Source: Streptomyces sp. V3I8 (GTDB lineage Bacteria > Actinomycetota > Actinomycetes > Streptomycetales > Streptomycetaceae). From it: a DNA stretch of 64,000 bases. The translations under genes were made by a program, and so were the position numbers. The notes beneath the pieces were generated by a model. It saw nothing but the letters and a program-made list of their open reading frames with translations. It made no database searches and was not told where the DNA came from. Below are positions 40,395 through 49,141 of this stretch, piece after piece. Location: positions 6,014,001-6,078,000 of the forward strand of contig NZ_JAUSZL010000002.1 of NCBI RefSeq assembly GCF_030817535.1, written 5' to 3'. Each line of letters opens with the position of its first letter. The stretch's first letter is position 1.

Positions 40395-42503
40395 ATGGCC
40401 GAGGACGCGCGCGGCGCGGACGCCTTGCACATACGGAAGACATCCCGCGGCGGCCAGGACCGCGGACGTGGCGCCGACGCCCCGCCGGAACAGACGCACG
40501 GCGGAGTGCTCATCCCGATCGGGGCGCTGCTCCTGGGGATGCTTCTCGCCGCGCTCGACCAGACGATCGTGTCGACCGCGCTGCCGACCATCGTCAGCGA
40601 CCTCGGCGGCCTCGACCACCTGTCGTGGGTCGTCACGGCCTACCTGCTGGCCTCCACGGCCGCCACCCCGCTCTGGGGCAAACTCGGCGACCAGTACGGC
40701 CGCAAGAAGCTGTTCCAGATCGCCGTCGTGATCTTCCTGATCGGCTCGGCGCTGTGCGGAATGGCGCAGGACATGCCCCAGCTGATCGCCTTCCGCGCCC
40801 TCCAGGGTCTCGGCGGCGGCGGACTCATGGTGTTGTCGATGGCGATCGTCGGCGACCTCGTCCCGCCCCGCGAACGGGGACGCTACCAGGGCCTGTTCGG
40901 CGCGGTCTTCGGTGCGACCAGCGTCCTCGGCCCGCTGCTCGGCGGCCTGTTCACCGAGCACCTGAGCTGGCGCTGGGTCTTCTACGTCAACCTCCCCGTC
41001 GGCGTCGTCGCGCTCGCCGTCATCGCCGCCGTCCTGCACATCCCGGTCCGCTCCAGGAAGCACACGATCGACTACCTCGGTACGTTCCTGATCGCGGCCG
41101 TCGCCACCTGCCTGGTCCTCGTCGCCTCGCTCGGCGGCTCCACCTGGGCCTGGGTCTCGCCGCAGATCATCGGCCTCACGGTCCTCGGCGTCGTACTCGC
41201 CGTGGCGTTCGTGGCCGTCGAGCGGCGCGCCGCCGAACCCGTGCTCCCGTTGAAGCTGTTCCGGATCCGCACCTTCACCCTCGCCGCCGTCATCAGTTTC
41301 GTCGTCGGCTTCGCGATGTTCGGCGCCATGACGTACCTGCCGACGTTCCTGCAGGTCGTCCAGGGCGTGTCGCCCACCATGTCGGGCGTGCACATGCTGC
41401 CGATGGTGGCCGGGCTGCTGCTCTCCTCGACCGTCTCCGGGCAGATCGTCAGCCGCACCGGCCGCTGGAAGGTGTTCCCCGTCGTGGGCACCGCGGTGAC
41501 GGCCCTCGGGCTGCTGCTCCTGCACCGGCTCGACGTGAACAGCTCCACGGGCGAGATGAGCGCGTACTTCCTGGTGTTCGGCCTGGGACTCGGCCTGGTC
41601 ATGCAGGTCCTCGTCCTGATCGTGCAGAACGCCGTCTCGTACGAGGACCTGGGGGTCGCGACCTCCGGCGCCACCTTCTTCCGCTCCATCGGCGCCTCGT
41701 TCGGCGTCGCCGTCTTCGGCTCGGTCTTCGCGAGCCGTCTGAGCGACCAGCTGGCCGACGTCCTGCGCGGACGGGAACTCCCGGCGGGCCTGAGCCCCGA
41801 CGCGCTGAAGTCCGACCCGAAGATCATCTCCGAGCTGCCGGCCGCGCTCCGGCCGCCCGTCGTCGAGGCGTACGCCACCTCCATCACGGACGTCTTCCTG
41901 TACGCGGCCCCGGTCGCCTTCGTCGGCTTCGCGCTCGCCTGGTTCCTGCGCGAGGACAAGCTGCGCGGCTCGGTGACGGCGCCGGACGCGACCCAGACCC
42001 TCGCCAGCAACCCCGTGGAACGCTCCTCGTACGACGAGGTGTGCCGGGCGCTGTCCGTGCTCGGCACCCGGGAGGGGCGGCGGCAGATCTACGAGAAGAT
42101 CACCGCCCGTGCCGGGTACGACCTGCTGCCCGCGGCGAGCTGGCTGCTGCTGCGCATCAGGCGCTACGGCTGGGCCGAACCCGCCACGCTCGCCGAGCGC
42201 AGCGGAGTGCCCCTGCAGGTCGTCATCACGGCCGCGCGCCAGGTGGAGGAGCGGCGTCTCGCCGTACGCGAGGCGCACGACCTCGTCCTGACGGAGCGGG
42301 GCTGCGAGGTGGCCGAGGAGCTGGCCGCCGCCCGGGAGGAGTCCCTCGCCGAACTCCTCGGCGACTGGTGGGGACCGGACCGGCCGACCGACCTCGTCCG
42401 TCTGGTGGCGGAACTGAACTCCGAGCTGTGCGGTTCCGACGCCGAACGACCCTACGAGGAGTCGGCGTCCAGGCCGGCCGGCCGGTCGCGGACCGCCAAG
42501 TGA
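40395..42503 (+). CDS. DHA2 MFS exporter with fused C-terminal MarR-like domain
   Basis: 702 residues from ATG 40395 (GGGAGG five bases upstream). Residues about 35-540 form a 14-helix DHA2 exporter: LAALDQTIVSTALPTIVSDLGG and WGKLGDQYGRKKLF (motif A) and the long second half. After an extracytoplasmic loop and last helix (FLYAAPVAFVGFALAWFL), residues about 560-695 continue as a soluble domain with a winged-helix pattern (YDLLPAASWLLLRIRRYGWAEPATLAERSGVPLQVVITAARQVEERRLAV), as in MarR regulators. So transport and DNA- or ligand-binding functions are joined in one chain. Confidence 0.9.
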   Translation: MAEDARGADALHIRKTSRGGQDRGRGADAPPEQTHGGVLIPIGALLLGMLLAALDQTIVSTALPTIVSDLGGLDHLSWVVTAYLLASTAATPLWGKLGDQYGRKKLFQIAVVIFLIGSALCGMAQDMPQLIAFRALQGLGGGGLMVLSMAIVGDLVPPRERGRYQGLFGAVFGATSVLGPLLGGLFTEHLSWRWVFYVNLPVGVVALAVIAAVLHIPVRSRKHTIDYLGTFLIAAVATCLVLVASLGGSTWAWVSPQIIGLTVLGVVLAVAFVAVERRAAEPVLPLKLFRIRTFTLAAVISFVVGFAMFGAMTYLPTFLQVVQGVSPTMSGVHMLPMVAGLLLSSTVSGQIVSRTGRWKVFPVVGTAVTALGLLLLHRLDVNSSTGEMSAYFLVFGLGLGLVMQVLVLIVQNAVSYEDLGVATSGATFFRSIGASFGVAVFGSVFASRLSDQLADVLRGRELPAGLSPDALKSDPKIISELPAALRPPVVEAYATSITDVFLYAAPVAFVGFALAWFLREDKLRGSVTAPDATQTLASNPVERSSYDEVCRALSVLGTREGRRQIYEKITARAGYDLLPAASWLLLRIRRYGWAEPATLAERSGVPLQVVITAARQVEERRLAVREAHDLVLTERGCEVAEELAAAREESLAELLGDWWGPDRPTDLVRLVAELNSELCGSDAERPYEESASRPAGRSRTAK

Positions 42504-42773
42504 GCTGTCCGGTAAGGAACTTGTAGGGCGCGGGAAGCCGCTCGCGGGACGCGGGACGTCACTTGCATGCCCCGAGAGTGTTGTTCGGGGCGTTGTCCGA
42601 GGCTCTCTTCGAGGCGCTGTCCGAGCCGCGTTCGCGGGACCGGGACGACGTGCGCGGGCGCCACGATCGCGCGACTGCGGCTCGGATTGCACAAGGGCCC
42701 GTTTGCGCGCCGGAGTCCGGGCAATCCGATCGAGAGAACCGGCCCACTGGGCCCAGAACCCGGAAGGCAATCC

Positions 42774-43451
42774 ATGTCCACAGGCGTGATCATCGTTCTG
42801 ATCGTGATCGCGGTGGCCCTTGTCGCCGCCGTGATCGCTCGGCAAGTGATGGCCCGCGGGGCGGGCGGCGGGCGTGGTCTGAAGCGGCGCTTCGGGCCCG
42901 AGTACGACCGGGCGGTGGCCCGGCACGACGGCGACACCAAGGCCGCCGAGCGTGAGCTCGAGGAGCGCGTGCAGCGGCACGGTTCGCTGCGTGAGCAGCC
43001 GCTGGACCCCACGGCGCGGGAGCGGTACGTGGTCCGCTGGACCGCGGTGCAGGAGCAGTTCGTCGACTCGCCGCGGGACGCCGTCGTCGAGGCGGACCGG
43101 CTGCTCGCCGAGGTGGCGGGCGCGCGCGGGTTCCCGGGCAACGACCACTACGAGGAGCAGCTCTCCGCGCTGTCCGTGCACCACGCACACCACGTGAACG
43201 GCTACCGGCGTGTCCATCTGGCCGCGCACGCGAACGGCGCCGCCGGGCGGCTCGACACGGAAGAGCTGCGTGAGGCGCTGGTCGAGGCCCGCGGTCTCTT
43301 CGAGAACCTGACCACCTCCGCCCGCGACGACAAGGCGCGGCTGCGGAAGGACGACGAGGAAGTGCCCGCGAGCACTTCGACGGACGACAGCTCCCGCGGT
43401 CGCTCGCACGCGCCGTGGGCGCTCAACAGGCGCCACGTGAAGGGGAGTTGA
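42774..43451 (+). CDS. Membrane-anchored small protein, paralogue of the next gene
   Basis: 225 residues from ATG 42774 with GGAAGG six bases upstream. An N-terminal anchor (VIIVLIVIAVALVAAVIARQVM) is followed by a soluble helical domain: YVVRWTAVQEQFVDSPRDAVVEADRLLAEVA, then DTEELREALVEARGLFENL. The same pattern (W, FVD.P..AV.EAD..L.EV, DTE.LR.AL...R.L.E) occurs in the next gene, so the two are homologous. No catalytic motif is visible. The genes are 5 bases apart and are surely co-transcribed. The N-terminal anchor is absent from the second protein. Confidence 0.82.
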   Translation: MSTGVIIVLIVIAVALVAAVIARQVMARGAGGGRGLKRRFGPEYDRAVARHDGDTKAAERELEERVQRHGSLREQPLDPTARERYVVRWTAVQEQFVDSPRDAVVEADRLLAEVAGARGFPGNDHYEEQLSALSVHHAHHVNGYRRVHLAAHANGAAGRLDTEELREALVEARGLFENLTTSARDDKARLRKDDEEVPASTSTDDSSRGRSHAPWALNRRHVKGS

Positions 43452-43456
43452 GACGC

Positions 43457-44251
43457 ATGCCGGACAACATCGCAGGGCCGTCCCGTGACCAGCAGCAGCG
43501 GGACGAGCGGGAGGATCCGACAAGGGCCCCGGGGATACCCGGAGCCTCGGGGGCCCCGCAGACGCCGGGGACGCCGAGGACCCCGGGAGGGAACAGCACC
43601 GGCACCGGCGGCACGGCCCGGGCCGGTTCGGGTACGCGGGACGGTGTCCTGGGTGGCCGTGACACGGCGGCGCAGGAGCGGGCCCGCGGCGGCCGGGACA
43701 CGGTCGTCGACGGCGAGCCGGTCCCGGCGTCCCCGGGCCGCGGTGACCGGGACGGTGTCCTGGGTGGTCGTGACACGGCGGCGCAGGAGCGGGCTCGTGG
43801 CGGCCGGGACACGGTCGTCGACGGCGAGCCGGTCCCGGCAGGGCCCGGCCCGGCCGGGCACGACCGCTCGCCGGCTCCGGACGGCGTCACCGGCAAGGGC
43901 ACGGACGGCAGGACCGGGGCGTCCCGCGAGGGACTCCTGGGCGCCGAGGCCAGGGTGAAGGCCGGTACCCCGTCGGGCACCAGCGGGCGGCTCATGCCGC
44001 ACGACGAGGGCGACACGTGGTCGCTGCGGCTGCAGCACGCGGTCACCGGGTTCGTCGACGGGCCCAAGGGCTCGGTCGAGGAGGCGGACAAGGTGCTGCA
44101 GGAGGTGGCGGAGCGGTTCACCGACGCCGTCAACCAGCGCCGCCGCACCCTGCGCACGTCCTGGCAGGACGGTGACAAGGCGGACACGGAACAGCTCCGG
44201 CTGGCCCTGAAGGACTACCGCGAACTGGCGGAGCGCCTGCTGAAGATCTGA
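43457..44251 (+). CDS. Repeat-containing protein with conserved helical C-terminal domain
   Basis: 264 residues from ATG 43457, five bases after the stop of the preceding gene (GGGGAG nine bases upstream). Residues 1-165 are Gly/Pro/Arg-rich and disordered, with two near-identical 37-residue repeats of DGVLGGRDTAAQERARGG then RDTVVDGEPVPA. Residues about 175-264 repeat the helical domain of its neighbour (WSLRLQHAVTGFVDGPKGS, VEEADKVLQEVAERF, DTEQLRLALKDYRELAERLL). It probably interacts with the same partner as the neighbour but is cytoplasmic. A strong terminator follows. Confidence 0.8.
   Translation: MPDNIAGPSRDQQQRDEREDPTRAPGIPGASGAPQTPGTPRTPGGNSTGTGGTARAGSGTRDGVLGGRDTAAQERARGGRDTVVDGEPVPASPGRGDRDGVLGGRDTAAQERARGGRDTVVDGEPVPAGPGPAGHDRSPAPDGVTGKGTDGRTGASREGLLGAEARVKAGTPSGTSGRLMPHDEGDTWSLRLQHAVTGFVDGPKGSVEEADKVLQEVAERFTDAVNQRRRTLRTSWQDGDKADTEQLRLALKDYRELAERLLKI
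43637..43858 (+). repeat. Two-copy 111-bp tandem repeat within a gene
   Basis: Unit 1 is 43637-43747 and unit 2 43748-43858. They are nearly identical except for a few third-position or terminal changes. The length is 37 codons, so expansion or contraction keeps frame. Confidence 0.92.
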
Positions 44252-44318
44252 CCCCGGCCGCCGTGCCGGCGCACTCGCGTGCGCGACGGACCGGACCACG
44301 CGTACCGCGTGCCACGTA

Positions 44319-44356
44319 CGAGGCCCCGCCCGGACGACACCCCGGGCGGGGCCTCG
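44319..44356 (+). terminator. Terminator after the paired small-protein genes
   Basis: 15-bp arms CGAGGCCCCGCCCGG (44319-44333) and CCGGGCGGGGCCTCG (44342-44356), 8-base loop. Confidence 0.85.
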
Positions 44357-44439
44357 CGCGTGCCCGGAGCCGGGCCGGCCGGAAACCGGAGCCCGCCCCC
44401 CCGGCCGGAGTCAGGCCGTGCGGAGTCCGCCGTGCGGAG

Positions 44440-44844
44440 TCAGGTCGTGCGGGCGGTGTGCCAGGCCCGGACGATCTCCTCCACGTCGTACGGCTTGAGG
44501 CCCAGGGGCGGGCCGGGCGGGGGCTTGAACATCATGTCGCGGATCTTGGCGTTGATGTCCGTGACGATCCGCCGCACCACCCGCTCCGAGGGCGCCGCGG
44601 CGGCCGCCTCCAGGGCGTCCTCCGCCTCCTTGCGCAGCGCCAGGGTCGGCGGCAGCACGGACATGCCCTCGCGGGCCATCTTCTGCTTGATCCACCACAG
44701 TTCGTCGTACGACGTGTCGGGGCCGCTCGGCAGCGGCTTGCCCGCTCCGGCGAGCTGGGTGAACTCGCCGCGGGCCTCCGCCTCGCGGATCTGCCTGTCG
44801 ACCCAGGACTCGAAGCTGACGCCGGGAGGCTTGCGCTCGGTCAT
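44440..44844 (-). CDS. DUF1992 (DnaJ-homologue subfamily C member 28 domain) protein
   Basis: 134 residues from ATG 44844 with GGGGAC immediately upstream. SFESWVDRQIREAEARGEFTQLAGAGKPL and KMAREGMSVLPPTLALRKEAEDALE are the whole DUF1992 domain, which occurs in DnaJC28 of eukaryotes and as a stand-alone protein in bacteria. It has no known activity. The frame continues upstream to 45426 because it is antisense to the FHA gene, but that part has no codon bias. The divergent gene is FHA-domain protein 45074. Confidence 0.85.
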   Translation of the reverse strand: MTERKPPGVSFESWVDRQIREAEARGEFTQLAGAGKPLPSGPDTSYDELWWIKQKMAREGMSVLPPTLALRKEAEDALEAAAAAPSERVVRRIVTDINAKIRDMMFKPPPGPPLGLKPYDVEEIVRAWHTARTT

Positions 44845-45073
44845 GTCCCCATTGTGCCAAAGGGGCCCGGACGACCGCCGGCGACCGCTGACGGTCACCG
44901 ACGGCGACCGACGACGGCTGACGGCGCCCCACGGAGGCCGAACGGTATGCGACTGTGCCGGACGGTGCGCGGCCGGGCGAATTATCATTCGGCGGCGATA
45001 CGTCGCCGGGCGCCGACCGTGCCCCGGCGCGGCACAATTGGACCGCGGGAACGCGCGGAACGAAGGAGCGCAC

Positions 45074-45469
45074 GTGCTCGAACTGACCATGGCCTCGGTG
45101 TCCGGGGCCGACGCCGGCGCGACGGCCGGGATGCAGATGGCCGAGGCGTCGAGCGAGCCGGGCGCCATGCTGCGGGTGGGGCGCGACCGGGGCGTGTGCC
45201 GCCTCGCGACGCCAGACGACTGGCTGTTCGTCTCGCGGGTCCACCTGGAGTTCCTGTGCGGACCCGAGGGGACCTGGCAGGTGACCTGGCTGCGGGGCTC
45301 GCACGAAGACCCGTCGTCCGAGGTGCGCTTCGCGCTGGTGGGCGACGCCCAGCAGCCACTCCCGTACGGCGGGACGGCACAGCTGCCCAAGGGCGGCGCG
45401 GGCGAGCTGGTCATCGTGGACCGCACGGGCCCGCGCAGCGTGAACGTGGGCTTCTACCAGGAGGTCTAG
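45074..45469 (+). CDS. FHA-like phosphothreonine-binding protein
   Basis: 131 residues from GTG 45074, with AAGGAG five bases upstream. The pattern LRVGRDRGVCRL then WLFVSRVHLEF (GR then SRxH) is the core of the FHA fold, which recognises phosphothreonine on partner proteins; the usual Asn ligand of the C-terminal loop is not obvious. It probably reads Ser/Thr kinase signals, common in Streptomyces. It is followed by repeated G/C-rich DNA without genes. Confidence 0.78.
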   Translation: MLELTMASVSGADAGATAGMQMAEASSEPGAMLRVGRDRGVCRLATPDDWLFVSRVHLEFLCGPEGTWQVTWLRGSHEDPSSEVRFALVGDAQQPLPYGGTAQLPKGGAGELVIVDRTGPRSVNVGFYQEV

Positions 45470-45528
45470 GGTTTCCGGACCTCCCCGGCCCGCCCCGACC
45501 CCGCCGAGAGCCCCGGCCGCCCCGGGGC

Positions 45529-45960
45529 ATGGCGCCTGTGCCAGGTGCGCGCCTACGAACGCGGCGCCTGCGCCCGGCAGCCACCCCCGGGGCACGGCGC
45601 CCGCACCCGGCGTCCGTGCCCGGCGTCCGCTTCCGGGGTATGGCGCCTGTGCCAGATGCGCGCCTCCGAACGCGGCGCCTGCGCCCGGTAGCCGCCTCCC
45701 GGGCACGGCGCCCGTGCCCGGCGTCCGCACCCGGCGTCCGCTTCCGGGGCACGGCGCCTGCGCCAGGTGCGCGCCTCCGGGCACGGCGCCTGCGCCCGGT
45801 AGCCGCCTCCCGGGCACGGCGCCCGGCACCTGCGCCCGCCTCCGCACCCGGCACCTGCGCCCGCCTCCGCACCCGGCACCTGCGCCCGCCTCCGCATCCG
45901 GCCTCCGCATCCGGCACCCGCACCCGGCACCCGCACCCGGCACCCGCGCCCGGCGCGCGC
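45529..45960. repeat. Tandem repeats, 111-bp then 25-bp units, no gene
   Basis: Three imperfect 111-bp units start at 45529, 45640 and 45751 (word ATGGCGCCTG or ACGGCGCCTG). From about 45826 a 25-bp unit (CACCTGCGCCCGCCTCCGCA then CCCGG) follows three times, then CACCCG/CATCCG hexamers to about 45945. All ORFs crossing it are open in several frames because the DNA lacks T and A, not because it codes. It fills the gap between the FHA and methyltransferase genes. Confidence 0.85.
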
Positions 45961-45974
45961 ACCGCGGCCTACGG

Positions 45975-46646
45975 CTACGGCAGGACGCGCGCCAGCGCGA
46001 ATCCGTCGTAGCCCTTCACCCCCACCGTCTGGATCGCCGTGGCGGTCAGCCTGGGGTGCGTGGCGAAGATGTCCAGCGCCTCGCGGGTACCGCGCACGCT
46101 CGGGTCCTGGCTGGTGGCGTCGGTGACGGCGCCCCCGCGGACGACGTTGTCGAGGATGATCAGGCTGCCCGGCCGGGTGAGCTCCAGGGCCCACTCCACG
46201 TACCGCGGGTTGTTCACCTTGTCCGCGTCGATGAAGACCACGTCGAAGGGGGCGGGCCGCTCGTCGGCCAGCTTCTGCAGGCCGATCAGGGCCGGCCCCA
46301 CCCGTACCTCGGTGATCTTGTCCAGACCGGCCCGGGCGAGGTTGTGCCGGGCCACCTCGGCGTGTTGCTCGCTGTACTCGAGGGTGATCAGCCTGCCGTC
46401 CTCGGGGAGGGCCCGGGCCAGCCAGATGGTGCTGTAGCCGCCGAGCGTGCCGATCTCCAGGATGCGGGTCGCGCCCTGGACGACGGCGAGCAGATGCAGC
46501 AGTTTGCCCTGGTTGGGGGCGACGTTGATCGGGGGGAGTCCGGCGGCGTCGCTGTCGCGCAGCGCGTCGGTCAGGGCGGCGTCCGGCGGGGCGAGGAGCC
46601 CGGTGAAGTAGGCGTCCACGTCGTGCCAGAGCTGCGGCTCGTTCAT
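45975..46646 (-). CDS. Class I O-methyltransferase (CCoAOMT-like)
   Basis: 223 residues. The SAM-binding motif is ILEIGTLGGYSTIWLA (I), followed by LITLEYSEQHAEVA, FDVVFIDADKVNNPRY (metal and substrate Asp) and GSLIILDNVVRGG. This is the caffeoyl-CoA/catechol O-methyltransferase family (methyltransferase 3), which methylates catechol-type substrates with Mg2+. The region just upstream has a perfect MarR-type palindrome (46667-46687), so the gene is likely controlled by a MarR regulator. There is no marR gene next to it in the window. Confidence 0.93.
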   Translation of the reverse strand: MNEPQLWHDVDAYFTGLLAPPDAALTDALRDSDAAGLPPINVAPNQGKLLHLLAVVQGATRILEIGTLGGYSTIWLARALPEDGRLITLEYSEQHAEVARHNLARAGLDKITEVRVGPALIGLQKLADERPAPFDVVFIDADKVNNPRYVEWALELTRPGSLIILDNVVRGGAVTDATSQDPSVRGTREALDIFATHPRLTATAIQTVGVKGYDGFALARVLP

Positions 46647-46666
46647 ACGGCGGACCTTTCGTCTGT

Positions 46667-46687
46667 CTAGTTAGCTGAACTAACTAG
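46667..46687. promoter_or_regulatory. Perfect palindrome upstream of the O-methyltransferase (MarR-type)
   Basis: CTAGTTAG (46667-46674), five bases, CTAACTAG (46680-46687). The TTAG-N5-CTAA core is typical of MarR operators. It is 21 bases before the methyltransferase ATG (46646) and would cover its promoter. Confidence 0.6.
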
Positions 46688-46822
46688 TTCTGTTGCCGAA
46701 TATAGCCGGTCACCCGCGGACCGGGTGGCCGTATTCCCGTCACGGCCTCGCGTGGCGGCGCGCCAGAGGGCCTCTTCGGCCTTACAACACCTTCATCGGG
46801 ACAAAAGAATGAAGGACGTCAG

Positions 46823-49141
46823 GTGAAGAGGGGGTTGCCCGCGTCTCACAACAGAGGTGGTGCGAGCCTCTTAGGGTTCGAAGAGAAAACAGGCGCACAA
46901 GACTCATGGGGCTCATGGGGCTTACTGGACCCATGGGGTTCACGAGTGCTCATGGGACGCAGAGGACGAACGGGGCGGGAGGTCCGACGGCGCGTGGCGA
47001 ACGTGGAGCACGGTGGACGACCAGGTGAGGCCTTCGGGGCGGCGCCCGGGACGGCGAGGGCACGGCTGGGCATGGTCCGCGCGGGCCTCTGGCTGATCGC
47101 CGCCGTCCTGGCGGTACGACAGCTCGCCACCGTCCTGAACACACCGGACAGCGAACGCCTGACGGACCTGGAGACCTGGGTCGGTCCCGAGGGCGTGCTG
47201 CATGTGAACGGCTCGCTGTACGACTCGACCCGGTTCACGGGCACGCCCTTCGGCGGACTCGTCCTCAAACCCCTCACCAGGGCCGCCGAGCAGGCCCTCG
47301 GCTGGGGCTGGACCTTCGGCACGCTGCTGCTGGTGGTCGCCCTGGGCGTGGTCGCCGCACGCGCCCTGCCGCAGCCCGTCAGCCGCCGCACCGCCCTGCT
47401 GGCCGCGCCGGTCGCGATCAGCCTGCTGATGCTGTCCCTGCCCGTGCGCAACACGCTGTACCTCGGCCAGACCAGCATCATCCCGGTCCTGCTGGTGCTC
47501 CTCGGCTGCTTCGCCGTACGCGGGGAACGGACGAGCGGGCTGCTCATCGGTCTCGCGGCCGCCCTGCAGCCGACCGTCCTGCTGTTCGCGCCGCTCCTGT
47601 GGTTCACCGGCCGCCGCCGGGCCGCCGTCTCCACCGGCCTCACCTTCGCCGCGGCCACCGCGCTCGCGTGGGCGGCGATGCCGCACGACTCGTACACCTA
47701 CTGGGTGCACCACCTGGCCGGGGTCGGGCTCGGCCGGCCCGCCGACGACCTCGCCAACGAGTCGCTGCACGGGGCGCTGCTGCGGCTCGGTGTCGAGGGC
47801 CCGCCGGAGATCGCGCTCTTCCTGGTGCTCGCCGCCGCCGTCGCGGTGCTCGGCCTGCGCCGCGCCGTGCGCTACGCCCGCGACGGACAGCTGCTGCTCG
47901 CCGTCGCCGTCACCGGCTGCGTCGCCATCGCCGTGGCGCCCACCACCTGGCAGCACCAGCTGCTGTGGGTCCTGCTCGCGCTCTCCGGCCGCGTCGGGAA
48001 GAAGGCGGGCGACCGGTATGTGTGGCCGGTCGCCGTCGTCCTGGTGATGACCCTGCCGGCGAAGATGATGCTGCCGAACATGGCGGTCCTCTACCCGCTG
48101 CGCGACAACGTCGTGCTGCTCGCCGCCCTCGCCGCGGCGACCGCGGTCCCGTTCCTGTCCCGTACGTCCGAGCACTACCGCTCACCGGTCCCGACGCGGT
48201 ACGCGCAGCCGGTGCCCACGCGGTGGAGGCGCGTACCCCTGCTGCCGTTCCTGGGCCGGGTCCTCACCCGCCCGAACCTGCTCCTCGAACTGCTGCTGAT
48301 CCGCGTCGGCTACTCCGCGTACCAGCAGGTCAGGCTCGCGGCGACCGGCGGCACCAACACGGGGGGCCGGGCCACCGCAGAGCACCACGGCGAGCAGGTC
48401 CACTCGATCGAGAAGTTCCTCTTCATCGACATCGAGCACTGGGTCAACCACACGGTGGTGAGGATCGGCTGGCTGGAGGACTTCTTCAACTTCTACTACA
48501 CGTCGTTCCACTTCGTGGTCCCGCTGACCGTGCTCGGCGTCCTGTACGCCCGTCGGCCCGCCGACTACCGCTGGGCGCGGGCGGCGCTCGGCTTCGCCAC
48601 GCTGCTCGCGCTCGTCGGGTTCTGGCTCTACCCGCTGGCCCCGCCGCGGCTGATGCCCGGCCTCGGCTTCATCGACACCGTGCACGGCGTACAGGACTTC
48701 TCCCAGCCGGACTACGGCACGCTGACCGCGCTCACCAACCAGTACGCGGCGATGCCCTCGCTGCACTTCGGCTGGTCGCTGTGGTGCGGGCTCGTCATCG
48801 CGATCCTCGCCCCCCGATGGTGGATGAAGGCCCTCGGCCTGCTGCACCCGCTGTTCACGGTCTCCGCGATCGTGGCGACCGGCAACCACTGGGTGCTGGA
48901 CGCGGTGGGCGGCGCGGCCGTCGTCGGCGCGGGCTTCGGGCTGACCTACCTGCTCCAGGGCCCGCGACCCCGGCCGCGTACGCAACCGGCCGGGGACGGA
49001 GGCACCGGGAAAGCCGAGGAGGTCGGGAAGGCAGGGAAGGCCGAGGAGGCCGGGAAGGCAGGGAAGGCCGGGGAGGCCGGGAAGGCCGGGGAGGTCAGCA
49101 CCGCGGAGCCGGCCCCGGTGAAGGGCCGTACCCCGAGCTGA
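46823..49141 (+). CDS. GT87 glycosyltransferase / PAP2 fusion membrane protein
   Basis: 772 residues from GTG 46823 with AAGGA six bases upstream. Residues about 85-455 are a polytopic GT87 (DUF2029) domain, related to polyprenol-phosphate-mannose mannosyltransferases: TDLETWVGPEGVLHVNGSLYD then FGGLVLKPL. Residues about 520-715 are a PAP2/AUR1-type lipid phosphotransferase: LYPLAPPRLMPGLGF, AMPSLHFGWSLW, GNHWVLDAVGG (three phosphatase motifs). It likely elongates or transfers lipid-linked sugars at the membrane. The C-terminus ends in Lys/Ala/Glu/Gly repeats (GKAGKAEEAGK). Its last 47 bases overlap the 3' end of the convergent membrane-protein gene. Confidence 0.9.
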   Translation: MKRGLPASHNRGGASLLGFEEKTGAQDSWGSWGLLDPWGSRVLMGRRGRTGREVRRRVANVEHGGRPGEAFGAAPGTARARLGMVRAGLWLIAAVLAVRQLATVLNTPDSERLTDLETWVGPEGVLHVNGSLYDSTRFTGTPFGGLVLKPLTRAAEQALGWGWTFGTLLLVVALGVVAARALPQPVSRRTALLAAPVAISLLMLSLPVRNTLYLGQTSIIPVLLVLLGCFAVRGERTSGLLIGLAAALQPTVLLFAPLLWFTGRRRAAVSTGLTFAAATALAWAAMPHDSYTYWVHHLAGVGLGRPADDLANESLHGALLRLGVEGPPEIALFLVLAAAVAVLGLRRAVRYARDGQLLLAVAVTGCVAIAVAPTTWQHQLLWVLLALSGRVGKKAGDRYVWPVAVVLVMTLPAKMMLPNMAVLYPLRDNVVLLAALAAATAVPFLSRTSEHYRSPVPTRYAQPVPTRWRRVPLLPFLGRVLTRPNLLLELLLIRVGYSAYQQVRLAATGGTNTGGRATAEHHGEQVHSIEKFLFIDIEHWVNHTVVRIGWLEDFFNFYYTSFHFVVPLTVLGVLYARRPADYRWARAALGFATLLALVGFWLYPLAPPRLMPGLGFIDTVHGVQDFSQPDYGTLTALTNQYAAMPSLHFGWSLWCGLVIAILAPRWWMKALGLLHPLFTVSAIVATGNHWVLDAVGGAAVVGAGFGLTYLLQGPRPRPRTQPAGDGGTGKAEEVGKAGKAEEAGKAGKAGEAGKAGEVSTAEPAPVKGRTPS

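Noticed and set aside
40221..43523. 1100-codon minus-strand ORF
   Set aside because: Antisense to the exporter-MarR gene and its neighbour; composition of Gly/Asp/Arg is a mirror of biased codons.
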